This document shows, one piece after another, positions 1 to 10,064 of a stretch of 64,000 bases of DNA; the stretch's first letter is position 1; each line of letters opens with the position of its first letter. The translations under genes were made by a program, and so were the position numbers. Source of the stretch: Amylostereum areolatum (lineage: Eukaryota; Basidiomycota; Agaricomycetes; Russulales; Stereaceae); the NCBI GenBank assembly GCA_012932865.1, contig SAXG01000039.1:366506-430505 (forward strand), in the 5' to 3' direction. Below the pieces are notes generated by a model. The model was not told where the DNA came from. It saw only the letters and a program-made list of their open reading frames with translations, and did not search any database.

Positions 1-1530
1 GGTCCCCTCCTGGCCGGCCCATGTTCAGAAATATATGGTCGAAATGCAGTCTATCGTGTCAGCTTTGTTCTGTTCTTTGCGGGCAATTTTGGAGTAGCCT
101 TTGCGCCGAATTTTGGTACGCTTTTTCACCGGGACGCCGACGTAGGTTTTGACCTCTCCTGCAGGTTGCCATCTCGCCTTTCGGTTCATCACCGGCTGTT
201 GCGGTTCCGCATTCCTTTCCGTTGCTGGAGGCAGCGTCAGCGATCTTTTCCCCAAGGCTGAGGTCCCCACGTAGGTTGTTTCCCTTTATCTTCGTTCGAT
301 CTCTCTAACTCTCTCTTACGTAGACCCATGGCTGTTTACACCATTTCCCCATTCCTTGGACCCGAAGTTGGCATGGTATATTCAGGGTATGTGGTACCTT
401 GTTTGACAGCTTCCCTTTCACTGACTGCTCCTACAGATTCGTGAATCAACACCTCAGCTGGCGGTGGACTTATTACATCGTTATCATGTGGTCGTTCGTT
501 CAGCTCGTTGCCCTCTTTGTGGTGCGTAATTCCCTGTTTTCATCCTTTCACGTCCTGATCGCTTTTCGGCAGTTCGTCCCTGAAACGTACACGCCCGTCC
601 TCCTCAGGCGCAAAGCTGCGAGTCTGCGAGCTTGCACTGGTGACCAGCGGTACTCTGCCCCACGCGAACATGACCGGCCCAGTCTCGCGAAGTTACTGGT
701 TCACGCTTGTTGGACGCCAGTCCGTGCGTCCTCTCATACGTTCTCTGCGCGCCCATCTAACGGATATACCCAGAACTCGTTGCCCAAGAACGCATGGTTT
801 TCTTCATCGATCTGTGGAACGCGCTCATTCTCGGCATTCTCTATCTTCTTTTCCAGGCCTTCCCCATTGTCTTCGGCGAAGTACACGGATTTGCCATGGA
901 GATGGTTGGCCTAAGCTTTCTGGGCATTGCCATTGGCATGCTACTCGGGCTAGCGACACAACCCCTTTGGAACGAGTGAGTTCTTCTTTGTTTCATGTTC
1001 TCAGGAGCTGGGACTAACGATGTTACTTACAGGCGCGCAAGACGGTATCGCGACAAGCACGGCGATCCACCTCCCGAGTTCGATCTCGTCATGGGCGAAC
1101 TCGGCGGTGTCCTCGTCTCCGCAAGCCTCTACTGGATCGCTTTCACGACCTACCGCTTCGTGCATTGGTCCGGGCCACTGATAGGCAGCGTCCCCTTCGG
1201 CGCGGGCACCTATTTCGTTTTCACATCCTCCTTCACCTACCTCGTCACCGCATACCGCCCGCTAGCCGCCAGCGCTCTGGCGAGCGACACAGCGATGCGA
1301 TGCGCGTTTGCTGCAGGTTTTCCACTGTTCGCTGGGCCGATGTACAGGAGGCTTGGGACGGTGGGGGCGACGGCCCTGTTGGCGGGGCTGACGACGGTCA
1401 TGGCGCCACTTCCGTATGTGCTTCACGCCCTTCCCGGAATGAATGCTGACGAACGCTGCTATCTAGGTTCATATTCCACAAGTATGGCGCGCAGCTGAGG
1501 GCGCGATCTAAGTTCGCCGTCGCGGAGTAG
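1..1530 (+). CDS. MFS transporter, DHA1 type, 5'-truncated by window edge
   Basis: This is the middle and C-terminal part of a 12-TM major facilitator that probably exports drugs or polyamines across the plasma membrane. Exons read from the splice sites are about <1-115, 165-270, 324-386, 437-521, 573-723, 774-975, 1033-1413 and 1467-1530. Each junction keeps the frame and rebuilds DHA1 landmarks: GGSVSDLF, then PFLGPEVG, SGFVNQHLSWRWTYYI, FVPETYTPVLLRRKAA, a TM pair around 800-960, and the C-terminal PLPFIFHKYGAQLRARSKFA. FVPET..P.LLRRKA and the closing F.KYG..LRARSKFA are typical of fungal DHA1 proteins of the Flu1/Tpo kind. The start codon and first TMs lie before base 1. The substrate cannot be told from sequence. 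Confidence 0.9.
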
Positions 1531-1994
1531 GACGATGCTCTTTCTTCCCGTTTTCTTGGTGTCGTTGATGGCACGGACTCTTCGAGACTCCTGTGGATAT
1601 AGAGTATCAGTACACCCCTATTAGTATTTGCTAGATGACACTTTATTGGACTTGGTACCTTCGTAGTGATGGCTTACACTCGCCTAGATAGACTTGATTT
1701 GTACCCTGCTATCGAATATTGTAGATCCTATCTGGCTTCTTCAATACCACGTTTTGCTCCTTTCAGTATCTTGCTAATGTTGATGAACTTCCTCGTCACG
1801 GTGTATTAGAAGGATTGCCAGCTAGAAACGTTGTCACCGCGTTTTCGAGGATATGAACGGTAGGACAATGTGCATATATATGATTCCATGGGTGAGGAAA
1901 ACGTATCGTATCAAGAGCAATAAGAAGCCGATAGCAGGTTCAACGACGATAGCAGATGTCAACGAAAGAAGCAGTATCTGGAGGACACACAACC
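1531..1994. other. intergenic, convergent 3' ends
   Basis: This spacer lies between the stop of the plus-strand transporter and the stop of the next minus-strand gene. It is relatively AT-rich. I see no coding signal or RNA gene in it; it presumably holds both 3' UTRs. Confidence 0.6.
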
Positions 1995-2981
1995 TTACTC
2001 GGACTCTTTGAATTCCAGGATAGTGGCTTCGAGAGCCCAGTCCGGCAACGCGGGCGGGGATTGCCTCGAGGGAATGGTGAATATTACATCCTGCTTGCCC
2101 AACCTCTTCAACCTCCAGGACGAACCTTCAAGAAGTATGAACTTCTCCGCTCCTGGCTTGATCTTGTCATGCTTGATGCCAAAGCCAGCTTCCGCCGAGT
2201 GGAACCTCCCCGAAGGATATGGAAGCCACCAGGCATACATGGGTGGGACAGCGTACAACTCAAAATCGGGGGTGGAGTTGACAGGCTCTCGAGTGACGGC
2301 GTCAACGAAGTCGAGGCAGTACTGGTGATACTTACTTGGCAAGGCCCTTTCCCCAAATACGGATGTAGAGATTCGACTCTGGAAGTGGAACGAAGAGCAC
2401 GTCCTCCTCTCCGGGGGCGGGTTTGCGCTACATATTAGATTGCAGGTCGTCAGCGACATGCCGTTGAAATACATTCGGTTAGACGCACCCCAATCGGGTT
2501 AACGGCGGTGTCCATCATGAGGGATGCCTCCTTCATGAACAGAGAGCGGCCCTCTTCCAGTCGATCGCCTGTAAACCCATCTCCCTTAGCCTGTAGGTCA
2601 AGCTCCTCTCGCCATCCGCCGAGCTCCTTTCCGTGCTCTAGGCAACTCAAGGTGTGGGATATGTCGAAATCGTTTTCGGGGGTGTAGTCCGGACGTTGTT
2701 CGTGTATCACCGACAATAAGTATTCGCGCAGGGTTTCCTCGCCGGGCTTCGCAGCAGGAAGTCGTGTTTCAAGATCCTGCGCCCACCGGGGTATAGAGGG
2801 TCTGTCCAGAAGGCTGCTTTTTTGCCTTTTGACTGCCGATTTGAGCTGACTAGTGCCCGGACGCTTCTGTGAGTGTATTCAGTCAGGAATCTCACATTGA
2901 CGACTCATGCATACGAACCGAGTCGGCGGGTGCCTTGCGTTTGGTGGGTTTACTCGTGGATGCGGCAGACTTGGGAGGCAT
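1995..2981 (-). CDS. hypothetical protein, four exons
   Basis: I do not recognise the family. The model starts at an ATG (complement of 2979-2981) encoding a basic, Ser/Pro/Lys-rich leader MPPKSAASTSKPTKRKAP. An intron follows, then a hydrophilic exon containing YLLSVIHEQRPDYTPEND. A further intron (about 2,430-2,487) and a roughly 48-nt intron near 2,290-2,340 give one frame ending at 1,995. Aromatic runs in the last exon (PPMYAWWLPYPSGRFHSAEAG) look like a folded domain and are unlikely to be chance. There is no signal peptide or TM segment. The basic N-terminus would fit a nuclear or cytosolic protein, but that is inference. Exon borders are from splice consensus only. Confidence 0.6.
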
Positions 2982-4227
2982 GTTAACTGTGTAAGGCAGT
3001 GGAATCGGTGTCGAAGGTTAAAGGGGATGGAGGAGGAATGGATGTTGCAGGCGAACTCTGTTGCGACTCGCGAGATGTTTTCGCCAAGCTACAAATGTAT
3101 TGTTTTTCATGAACAATTGAAACGAAGACAATTGTTCACGATCAGATTCATCTCTCGAACTACGGTCTTCGGGCCGAGTAGGACTCACCGCGCTTTATAT
3201 ATTTTGATTTTTTCGCCTCCATGGCTCTTTCTTCACTCCCCCATGTCACTTTCCAAATGCCGTACGATCTTCTCCCTCTCAAATGCTGCTCAGGGCTGTC
3301 ATGCGTTTGTCCTTCCGCCATAAACGCCATTATACTCATCGCAAGACGCCTTGAAGCCGAAGGCGGGAAGATGACGATCACGCCACACGCGCGCCGACAC
3401 CCTGGACCTGGGCTCACAACCTGTTCAATGCGACCCGCAAGACGACTCAGGTGCGCTCGCCCAGACTCTAGTTTCTCCTTCGCCTCGACTGTCTCCCTGT
3501 CGACGCCACATCGTGCTCCACTCTCAGGGTCGCGTATGGGTCGCGTATGTCTGAGATCCCCACGTCTATCTCATGACTCTGCGTTGGCTGACGGCCAATT
3601 TTATCCTTCACCATTGAATCACCAATGACATTGCCGATGTCTCCCATCCCAACGTACTCTCTATGACATTTTTGTCCACCGAAAATTTATCTCGTGGACT
3701 CGTGGCTGGCATCACCTTTTCTTCCACATTGCCTCGACAATAGCCCTCCGTCCTCCCCAGTGCCAATGTACACGAGCGTACGTCCTCACCTTCGCCCTGT
3801 TCACGTTGTGTGGCGATACCGGTGAGCCATCGACGAGGCATGGGCATCGGAAGGAAGACCACGGCAGTCACACAGCCAAAAAAAATGCACCCTCAATGGG
3901 TGCAATGCCGTGACGCAGTCTGTGGATTATCCTAAGCGGATCGGGGCGCTCCCTTCGAATGCCCTTTGTCTCTCCGCAGCGTTCTGTCTATGTGAAAGGG
4001 GTGCACTCTGGAGTACGCTCCAGATCCGTTGGGGATGGTCTTCCCTGCGCTCCTGCCCGACGACTGTGTTCTCGTATTCTACCCCATCACCCGTTATACG
4101 TTCCGCCTCCCAAAATTGAGTACTCAATCACACCGACAGTCTCGCCCTTTGACAGAATGGAATGTTACCACGTTTTGATCTTTCAGGTAGCATGCGTGGC
4201 GGGCCCCGACTAATGCATTGTCACCAG
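2982..4227. other. intergenic or unresolved region
   Basis: No convincing gene is visible here. A reading frame from 4,035 begins MVFPALLPDDCVLVFYPIT and could be an upstream exon of the PAH-like gene that follows, but I could not find a join that keeps the frame. The other open frames have no recognisable protein character. Confidence 0.4.
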
Positions 4228-4859
4228 AACAAAGACATCAGAGCACCAAAAGGTATCCTTTGAAAGCACGGACGAAAACCTGTTTGTACGCTCTGTGCAC
4301 GAGGCATATGTTCTGTTTTCTCATATAAGGGCTACCAGCGAACTGGAGACCCTCAGCGTCCTAAACAACGCCGATGAATACATCCAGTTTCCACAGAGAA
4401 TCGTTCTCAATAGCTGGGGTCCGCCGGGGTCCCGCATGAACAAAATCGGGGCCTATCTGGACGAACTCGGGCGTACACTCGGCAGAGACCGTGCAAATGA
4501 ATCAGTGCCGGTTCTGGCCCAGCTGGCCGGACTGTCGTCAATGTTTGTCTCCTATACCTCCATCTCCGCTCGATTTTCTGACCGCCGCTGTGGATAGGAG
4601 CGACTATCGCGACTTCATGACCCGTGTGGCGATTTTCCTCGAGGACTTCCCCCTCCTTATCGATAGGTTCAATGTGTTTTTGCCTACTGGCTATTACTTT
4701 GGCGATATAAAGGGAGAGGGAAAGGATCTGGCCGTGTGGGTTGTGATGGGCGATGTGATGTTTGAACTGCATCCGTCCGCCGAATGGAAGGGGAGGACTA
4801 TCATAAATCATAGGGGACGAGCGGTGCAATCTGGAACAAGATTCATGGTTAGACGTTGA
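4228..4859 (+). CDS. small protein with a degenerate PAH (Sin3-type) domain
   Basis: Two exons, 4,228-4,542 and 4,598-4,859, join across a canonical 55-nt intron (GTTTGT...GATAG) with the frame preserved. The second exon reads SDYRDFMTRVAIFLEDF followed by PLLIDRFNVFLPTGYYF. This matches the second half of a paired amphipathic helix: RV..LF.G.P.LI.GFN.FLP.GY. PAH domains are four-helix bundles that bind short amphipathic helices of transcription factors. The first PAH helix is not obvious, so the fold is incomplete or diverged. The tail has no known motif. The 5' end is unresolved, because the first exon begins at an acceptor site and its start exon was not found. It may be a real accessory PAH protein or a decaying copy. 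The full Sin3 gene lies at 53.5-58.8 kb on the other strand. Confidence 0.5.
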
Positions 4860-5545
4860 AGGGAAGGCTTACACTCTGTACTTGTGCTTATGCATTTCTG
4901 GTTCGTATTGTAACTGTTGTCTCGCGAGAGTTGACTCAAGGCTGGAAAGATAGGGCGAAGTTAGTCACATATCAATACATGGAATAGGCAACCCTGTGAG
5001 CGAGAAATCTGGACGAAGACAAAGATACGACCTCCGTCGTTGCTCCGTCGAATAACTGACGACATAAAACATTCTGCGTGTACCACCCCGAACGAAATGG
5101 GCGTGCGTACACACTTGCCTTGTAACAGGACAACTATTGTACAACGTTCCAACTCGCCCTGAGCAAGACGCGGTTGTCAGCTGTACCCCGAGACTAACGA
5201 ACGAACGACCCAACTCCAAAAGAACGAACCAACCCCGGGGCCCAAGGATGAATATAGCAGTAGGCTGTAGCCAGCTAGTCGACCAGCAGCATGTTGTCCA
5301 GCACAGAAAATCCCGCCGCGACCTCGCCCTTTGCCTTTGTGCGCACCAACCATGGCACCCTTTGCGAGCCGTGCGCCCGCGTCTGCCTTAACGTCAGTGT
5401 CTGCGACGTCTTCACCACCGCCGGACGGGAGAGTCTCCGCGCGCGCGTCGAGGCCCCACAAGTCGACGTCCCAGCTTCTGCGGCCAGAAAACAGTCAAGC
5501 ACGCCGGGTGAGGACTCCCTATACCCTCTTCCCGCCCGCGAGCTA
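4860..5545. other. intergenic, nothing assignable
   Basis: There is no recognisable gene between the PAH-like gene and the doubtful minus-strand gene. The open frames here lack protein-like composition. Confidence 0.4.
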
Positions 5546-6297
5546 AAGCGCGAGGGAAGATGCGGTTGGGAGAGAGCGAGGCAGAGGGCCGGAACTGCAG
5601 TGGAGGAAGGTTTGGCGGGCGACGCAGGTGCCGTGGCGGGAGAGGAGCTCGTATTCGAGCAGAATCTGGTCGAAGATGTCACGCTCGTTGGGTTGGACGA
5701 CGAAAGGGACATATGGTCTGTTGGGCGGTCAGCGGGATTCTGCTTGTTTTGGACGTACGTACGAGGGCGTGCCATAGGCTTTGTGCGCCTCTGCGCCCAG
5801 GCCAGTGACGAGACCGAGACCTGAGACCTGAGACCGTGTCGTTGGCGGGGAAAGTCTCCGGTTTCAGGGAAGGCGACGCACTGAAATATCCTGGTTTGCA
5901 GGTAAGTACCTTGACACGATACGTCTAGATACATGGAACGGGGAAACTACGCATAGAATGACATAAATGAGTTTCAAGAAGCTGGTTAGTCAGGTATTCC
6001 GCCCACTTGTGCATTGCTGACACCTGTTGAGAGAGCGCACCGGACGAAGCCGACATGGCGTTGCACTCGACTTGCTTTAGCGAAATTTAGTTCGTGGGGT
6101 TCGCCTGATGAAGGAGGTAGTCCGAGCGGAAGAGGCCTGAACGGAATGGCTGGGGACACATCAAGATGTATAGTTCGTCCCAGAACGCGTACTTGTACGC
6201 TCTCTTCTAAGTTCTCGGACGCTTTTTCGTGCCCTCCAGAATCCAGATCATCCACGTCCTGCGCCCATCACGTGGTCCAAAAACTCGACGTCCATCG
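5546..6297 (-). CDS. possible multi-exon hypothetical gene
   Basis: Several minus-strand segments look coding and are bounded by plausible splice sites. From 5' to 3' they are a stretch around 6,255-6,060 (SVQVRVLGRTIHLDVSPAIP), a segment near 6,030-5,970 (MHKWAEYLTNQLLETHL), one near 5,800-5,765 (LVTGLGAEAHKAYGTPS), and one near 5,718-5,550 (PYVPFVVQPNERDIFDQILL). The 5,800/5,718 pair joins across GTACGT...CAACAG in frame. I do not recognise the product and could not assemble one unbroken model; the putative first exon near 6,297 is out of frame with the next by one base. Treat this as a pointer to a gene, not a finished annotation. Confidence 0.35.
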
Positions 6298-6523
6298 TGA
6301 CGCGTAGAGCAAGTTATATGCGGCGTGCGCGCTGCACCGTCTGTGCATACTCAGTGGGGGGGCGGACGTGGGCGTGAGGCGTGCGCGGTATTTCGTGGGT
6401 GTGCGGCGTGAGGTGTGACAGAGAATTCGACAGCGCGTAGGTGGTACCTAGCAGAATGAGATGTGAGAGTTGGTCCCTGGACCGAGGACAAGAGTTGGAA
6501 GGGTTTGGACTCCATCGTAAGTA

Positions 6524-6553
6524 TTGAAGCTATTGAAGCTTGAAGCTTGAAGG
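6524..6553. repeat. heptamer tandem repeat TTGAAGC
   Basis: There are four copies of TTGAAG(C/G): one, then TA, then three directly abutting. Related heptamers recur near 32,724 and at 33,044-33,070. Confidence 0.8.
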
Positions 6554-7171
6554 GCGATCGGCTCCAATCTGAGGTTAAGAGTCGGTATGCGGGGAGCGCT
6601 ATCCATCTGGTGGCTCAGACGGGAGTCAAAAGCAAGCTGGATGAGCATATGGCTGGAGTATCGAGTAAAAGTCAGACGGCGCTTATTGTCAGTTCGTGAA
6701 GTTGTCGTGAAGCTCCCTTTCATTTTATTTTCAAACTCCGAAGGTCATGGCTTGTACTTAGCATTGTATCCAGATTGTACTCCCTCTATGTCCCTTCACT
6801 GCTCGAGACTGGGCGCGATGTTCACGTTCTTCCCTTTGTTCCTCTCTTATGCTCTATGTTTGCAAGGGATCTGTTCCAGGACGACGTTCGACCTTCCATA
6901 GAGTTAGGAAGGGGCCGCAGGGCTGACGACATTTCACCGAAGTTGGGTACTTTTGCGAGCAGGTCGTTACGCCTACTCTTTTCTACTTGCCACGTGCGGC
7001 GATCCGGAAGCTAAGTACATGTTGCACCTGTCCGATGGCAGCTAATATGGATCCGCACTCTACCACCCGAAACCTTCACTGTCGTGATTGGTGAGGCCGG
7101 TCTCAAGCGACCCCCTAACCTGACACAAAGTCGTCGCGCCGCGTTCTCCACTTTAGGGGTAGGCGAAAGGG

Positions 7172-7178
7172 CTATAAG
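7172..7178 (+). promoter_or_regulatory. TATA-like box
   Basis: CTATAAG lies 14 nt before the first in-frame ATG at 7,192. Transcription would normally start about 30 nt downstream of a TATA box. The second in-frame ATG at 7,222 may therefore be the true start. Confidence 0.4.
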
Positions 7179-7191
7179 GCTGACCTTTAGA

Positions 7192-7902
7192 ATGGCGAAC
7201 CCCTTCCCTACCTTTCACGCTATGCCATTCTCTACCAAGCCGCAATTTAACCTGCTTGTCTCTCTCGCTGCATTCGCATCAAGTTCGTTGGGCGCAGTCG
7301 CCGTGAGTGTTCCCTCGCCTGTCATTCCCATGTTCGCAATCTAATCCACTGTCCAGAGCATATTTGCCATCGCTTTAGGTGCCATCGTCCCCATCGCGAG
7401 ACCCGCCCCTGCCCCCGCAATAACCACCAATCTTCTGCGCCCCACTGCTCCCAAGCGTCTTGTCTCTATTGTCGAGTTTGCCCCCCCTCCCCCTCCATAC
7501 ACCCCTTCTGCATCCTCACCCGGGAAGGATGACGCGACCCCCCCTTACTCCCACATCGCAAACGACGCAAAGCCATCCAAGAGATCAAAGCCGCTCCCAA
7601 AGCTCACCATTCACATCCCCGGCGCGGTGACCGCCTCGCGTGCCCTCGCAAATCACCCCCGCCCATGCTCCGCTACCAAGCTAAAATCAACCTTCCACAA
7701 CCTCGTCACGACGTCATCTTCACCCGTCAGCTCGTGTTTGACCCCTTTCCGACCTCTTTTCAGGCGTCGCGACACAGCGCCGAGTCCGGCGTCCGAAGAG
7801 AAGACGTGCAACGCAGGCGTTGATTCTGTAAGGGTGGGTATGAAGCGCACGTCTTCGTGGGAAGTGCCTAGGTCGTCCACCTTCGACGGGAAAGCTACAT
7901 AG
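7192..7902 (+). CDS. small one-TM proline-rich hypothetical protein with PPPY
   Basis: Two exons (7,192-7,302 and 7,357-7,902) join in frame across a GTGAGT...TCCAG intron to give 218 aa. Near the N-terminus is one long hydrophobic stretch (LLVSLAAFASSSLGAVAS followed by IFAIALGAIVPIA), either a signal anchor or a signal peptide plus TM. The tail is Pro/Ser/Lys-rich and probably disordered. It contains PPPPPYTPSASS, which includes a PPxY motif, the core ligand of WW domains in Nedd4/Rsp5 ubiquitin ligases, and basic clusters such as KPSKRSKPLPK. I do not recognise a family. A TATA-like box just upstream suggests translation may begin at the second Met (7,222), which would leave a neat signal-anchor start. 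A role as a membrane adaptor is inference. Confidence 0.65.
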
Positions 7903-9015
7903 CATCGTGCACCCGCTCAGATTATTTATTCTCCCTTTGCATGGACATGGACTCGTCATCTTGGATGCTACGTATCTCACTTACATTACCCGTCAATTCG
8001 AGCGCATTCCAAAAACACCCTATCAAATTTATGAACGAGCGAGATGCAACAAACACCATCTAGAAACAAGTTATTGGCGCCACATGCGCGAAAATGATGG
8101 TTCAACGTCCAGCGACCAGAGATATGTGAATCTGCACAAGATATATACAGTTAAACGGGACGGACAACAGTCAGCCCCTGGTCAGCCCCAGATTATTGTA
8201 CAACTCAGTTGTGGGCGGCAATCTTGTATAGACATTTGAGTTGCAACGCACCTCTCCAGCATGAGCATCCTTCTCGGAAGCTCTCTGTCGCAATACTTCG
8301 CAGCGGGGTCGAAGTGGACGGCGTAGATTTATCAAATATTTATAGAGATTTATGTTCTTTGAGTGGGGGAACGTGAAAGTCGTCAACGCTGTGACGTATA
8401 AGTAACTCAGTACAAGTTATAACCCTTATGGGCGGTACGTTCCGTGATTCCGTGTGACGTCACCGCAGAACTGTTCGTCATCCCCAGATAAGAGCGCAGA
8501 AAAGGTCATTTAGATATGAACAAGAAGTCAAGGCAGGAGTGGAGAGAGAACAGAAGGGTATACGACACAATGAAACGCGGGTAACCCTACGGACGGAGGA
8601 TATGATGACATGTAGCAGATCGAAATTATATATACTAACGAAAGACGGACCGAGCCGGTGAAACTAAGATGGCGAGCGCTGTGTAGGGTAAGATGGTATT
8701 ACAGAAGGATTGCTGAAACGAGACACGATGGAGCGTATGTTGTGCGACATGGAGATGCGATGGATGGTACAGTGTTACTTGGCTTCGAGAATGGCGGGGT
8801 GGAAAGGTGAGGAGACCCTATGGTCACGCGAGGTCGGAGTAGGATGGATGCTGGTTGCAGCAGCGGTGCATCGGAGTGGAGAGGGTGTCGGTGCAGTTGC
8901 GAGATACCAGAGGGCGAGGAGGTGCGACATTATGGGAGCACGTAGCATCCATACGCCCTGTACGATGACATGTCAAACTTCAGCCCACGATCCGCAGAAA
9001 GAATGCGCACCGACC
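7903..9015. other. intergenic, nothing seen
   Basis: This is about 1.1 kb between the 3' ends of convergent genes. I see no protein-like reading frame, no RNA gene and no repeat of note. Confidence 0.5.
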
Positions 9016-9219
9016 TCAACGTGGTGATATGCCCCGGCAAGCGTTCGCTTTCTGCTGGACGGCGGCCTGAACGGCCTTGGTCGACCTGCTCTGGGCTTTC
9101 TCCTCCGCCTGTCTTCGTGACTCGATCCAAAGACTGAGGGTGTAGTCGTGGAGAGAGCGGGAGTAGCGAACAAAGGCGTCGTTGGAAGGGTGAGAGCCAG
9201 GAGAGGATGTGGCCAGCAT
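9016..9219 (-). CDS. 67-aa hypothetical protein
   Basis: This is a single-exon reading frame, MLATSSPGSHPSNDAFVRYS continuing with RSLHDYTLSLWIESRRQAEE and a Lys/Gln/Ala-rich tail. The central part is strongly predicted as a charged amphipathic helix. Aromatic spacing (FVRYSRSLHDYTLSLW) gives it real protein character. There is no signal peptide, TM segment or known domain. A TATA-like element (minus strand, about 9,308-9,316) lies some 90 nt upstream of the ATG, which supports transcription. It could be a small standalone protein or the first exon of something longer. No function can be assigned. Confidence 0.55.
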   Translation of the reverse strand: MLATSSPGSHPSNDAFVRYSRSLHDYTLSLWIESRRQAEEKAQSRSTKAVQAAVQQKANACRGISPR

Positions 9220-10064
9220 GGTGCTTGAGGACGAGAGAGGAAGTTGGAAACGAGTGGTGGTGGTGGTGGGTGTTAGAAAGAAAGCGGTAAGCGGAGACCG
9301 GGGTGGTGTATATAATCAAAGATTTCGAGGGTACCGAAGGACTGGCGAAGGGTGGAGACGCTGGCGAGCACCCTTGGGGCTGGCTTCCCGGGCCCTTGAC
9401 GCGCTCCTCATCGCCCCATCTTCGCCTTCCTCCTCCGAGTCCCTTCCCCGCCCGCTAAAATTCACCGCCTCACCAGCGCCCCCGTGATTGTCCTCCATCT
9501 TCCGCACAGTCATCGAGTCAACATTGGGCAGTTCGGCGTCCTCGGTCGTCCTAGTCGATGCGGTCCGTACCAGCCTGAAAACAAGGGCGCTGAAGCATCG
9601 TAGATCGTCATCGGGAAATCACTCGGAGCGAACGGAGCGAAACGCGCTTTGGAAGTTTGAATAAAGTATCCGCCTCGAGTCGCGCGGCTGGCTTGCAGCG
9701 ATGTTCTGTTCTGTGGCGTATGTGTATGCGTCAGAGGGATAAGTGCATCACCACTGAATTAGTGGGAGGGGGATCGCGTACTCACTTCAGCTCCAAAACG
9801 CCTCCATTGATACTTGCTCAGCCCCCTCTCCAAAGGCTACTTGCTAACCTCAGAATGATCCTCACATCCACAGCAGGTCCACGATTAAAAAAGTGATGTC
9901 GAGAAGGGAAAAAAACCCCTGCGCAAGGGGGGGAAGTAACAACGACAGCCAAAAGTACACACAATACACTCGCGCTCCACTGGCCAGAAGGTCCCGGAAC
10001 AGCATCAGAAAAATGTACAAATGCCCCCGAGGGAGCGAGCCACTTGGACAGGGCCGACAGGCAG
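9220..10064. other. intergenic
   Basis: The start holds the promoter of the 67-aa gene. An acidic minus-strand frame at 9,316-9,560 (GRGRDSEEEGEDGAMRSASR) has a possible upstream acceptor but no recognisable domain or clear start, so I do not call it. The 3' UTR of the Csc1-like gene is expected near 10,000. Confidence 0.4.

Larger units (their letters stand above)
6298..7191. other. intergenic with small tandem repeat
   Basis: I see no gene here. The region holds a heptamer repeat at 6,524-6,553 and a GT-rich stretch around 6,350-6,420. The last part is the promoter of the following gene. Confidence 0.45.

Noticed and set aside
5291..5824. 177-codon plus-strand frame
   Set aside because: It is antisense to more protein-like minus-strand segments; its composition (runs of Arg, Glu, Gly and Ala) looks like a shadow.
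9316..9600. Acidic minus-strand frame with GRGRDSEEEGEDGAM
   Set aside because: It has no clear start exon or domain and overlaps the promoter of the 67-aa gene; evidence is too thin to call.
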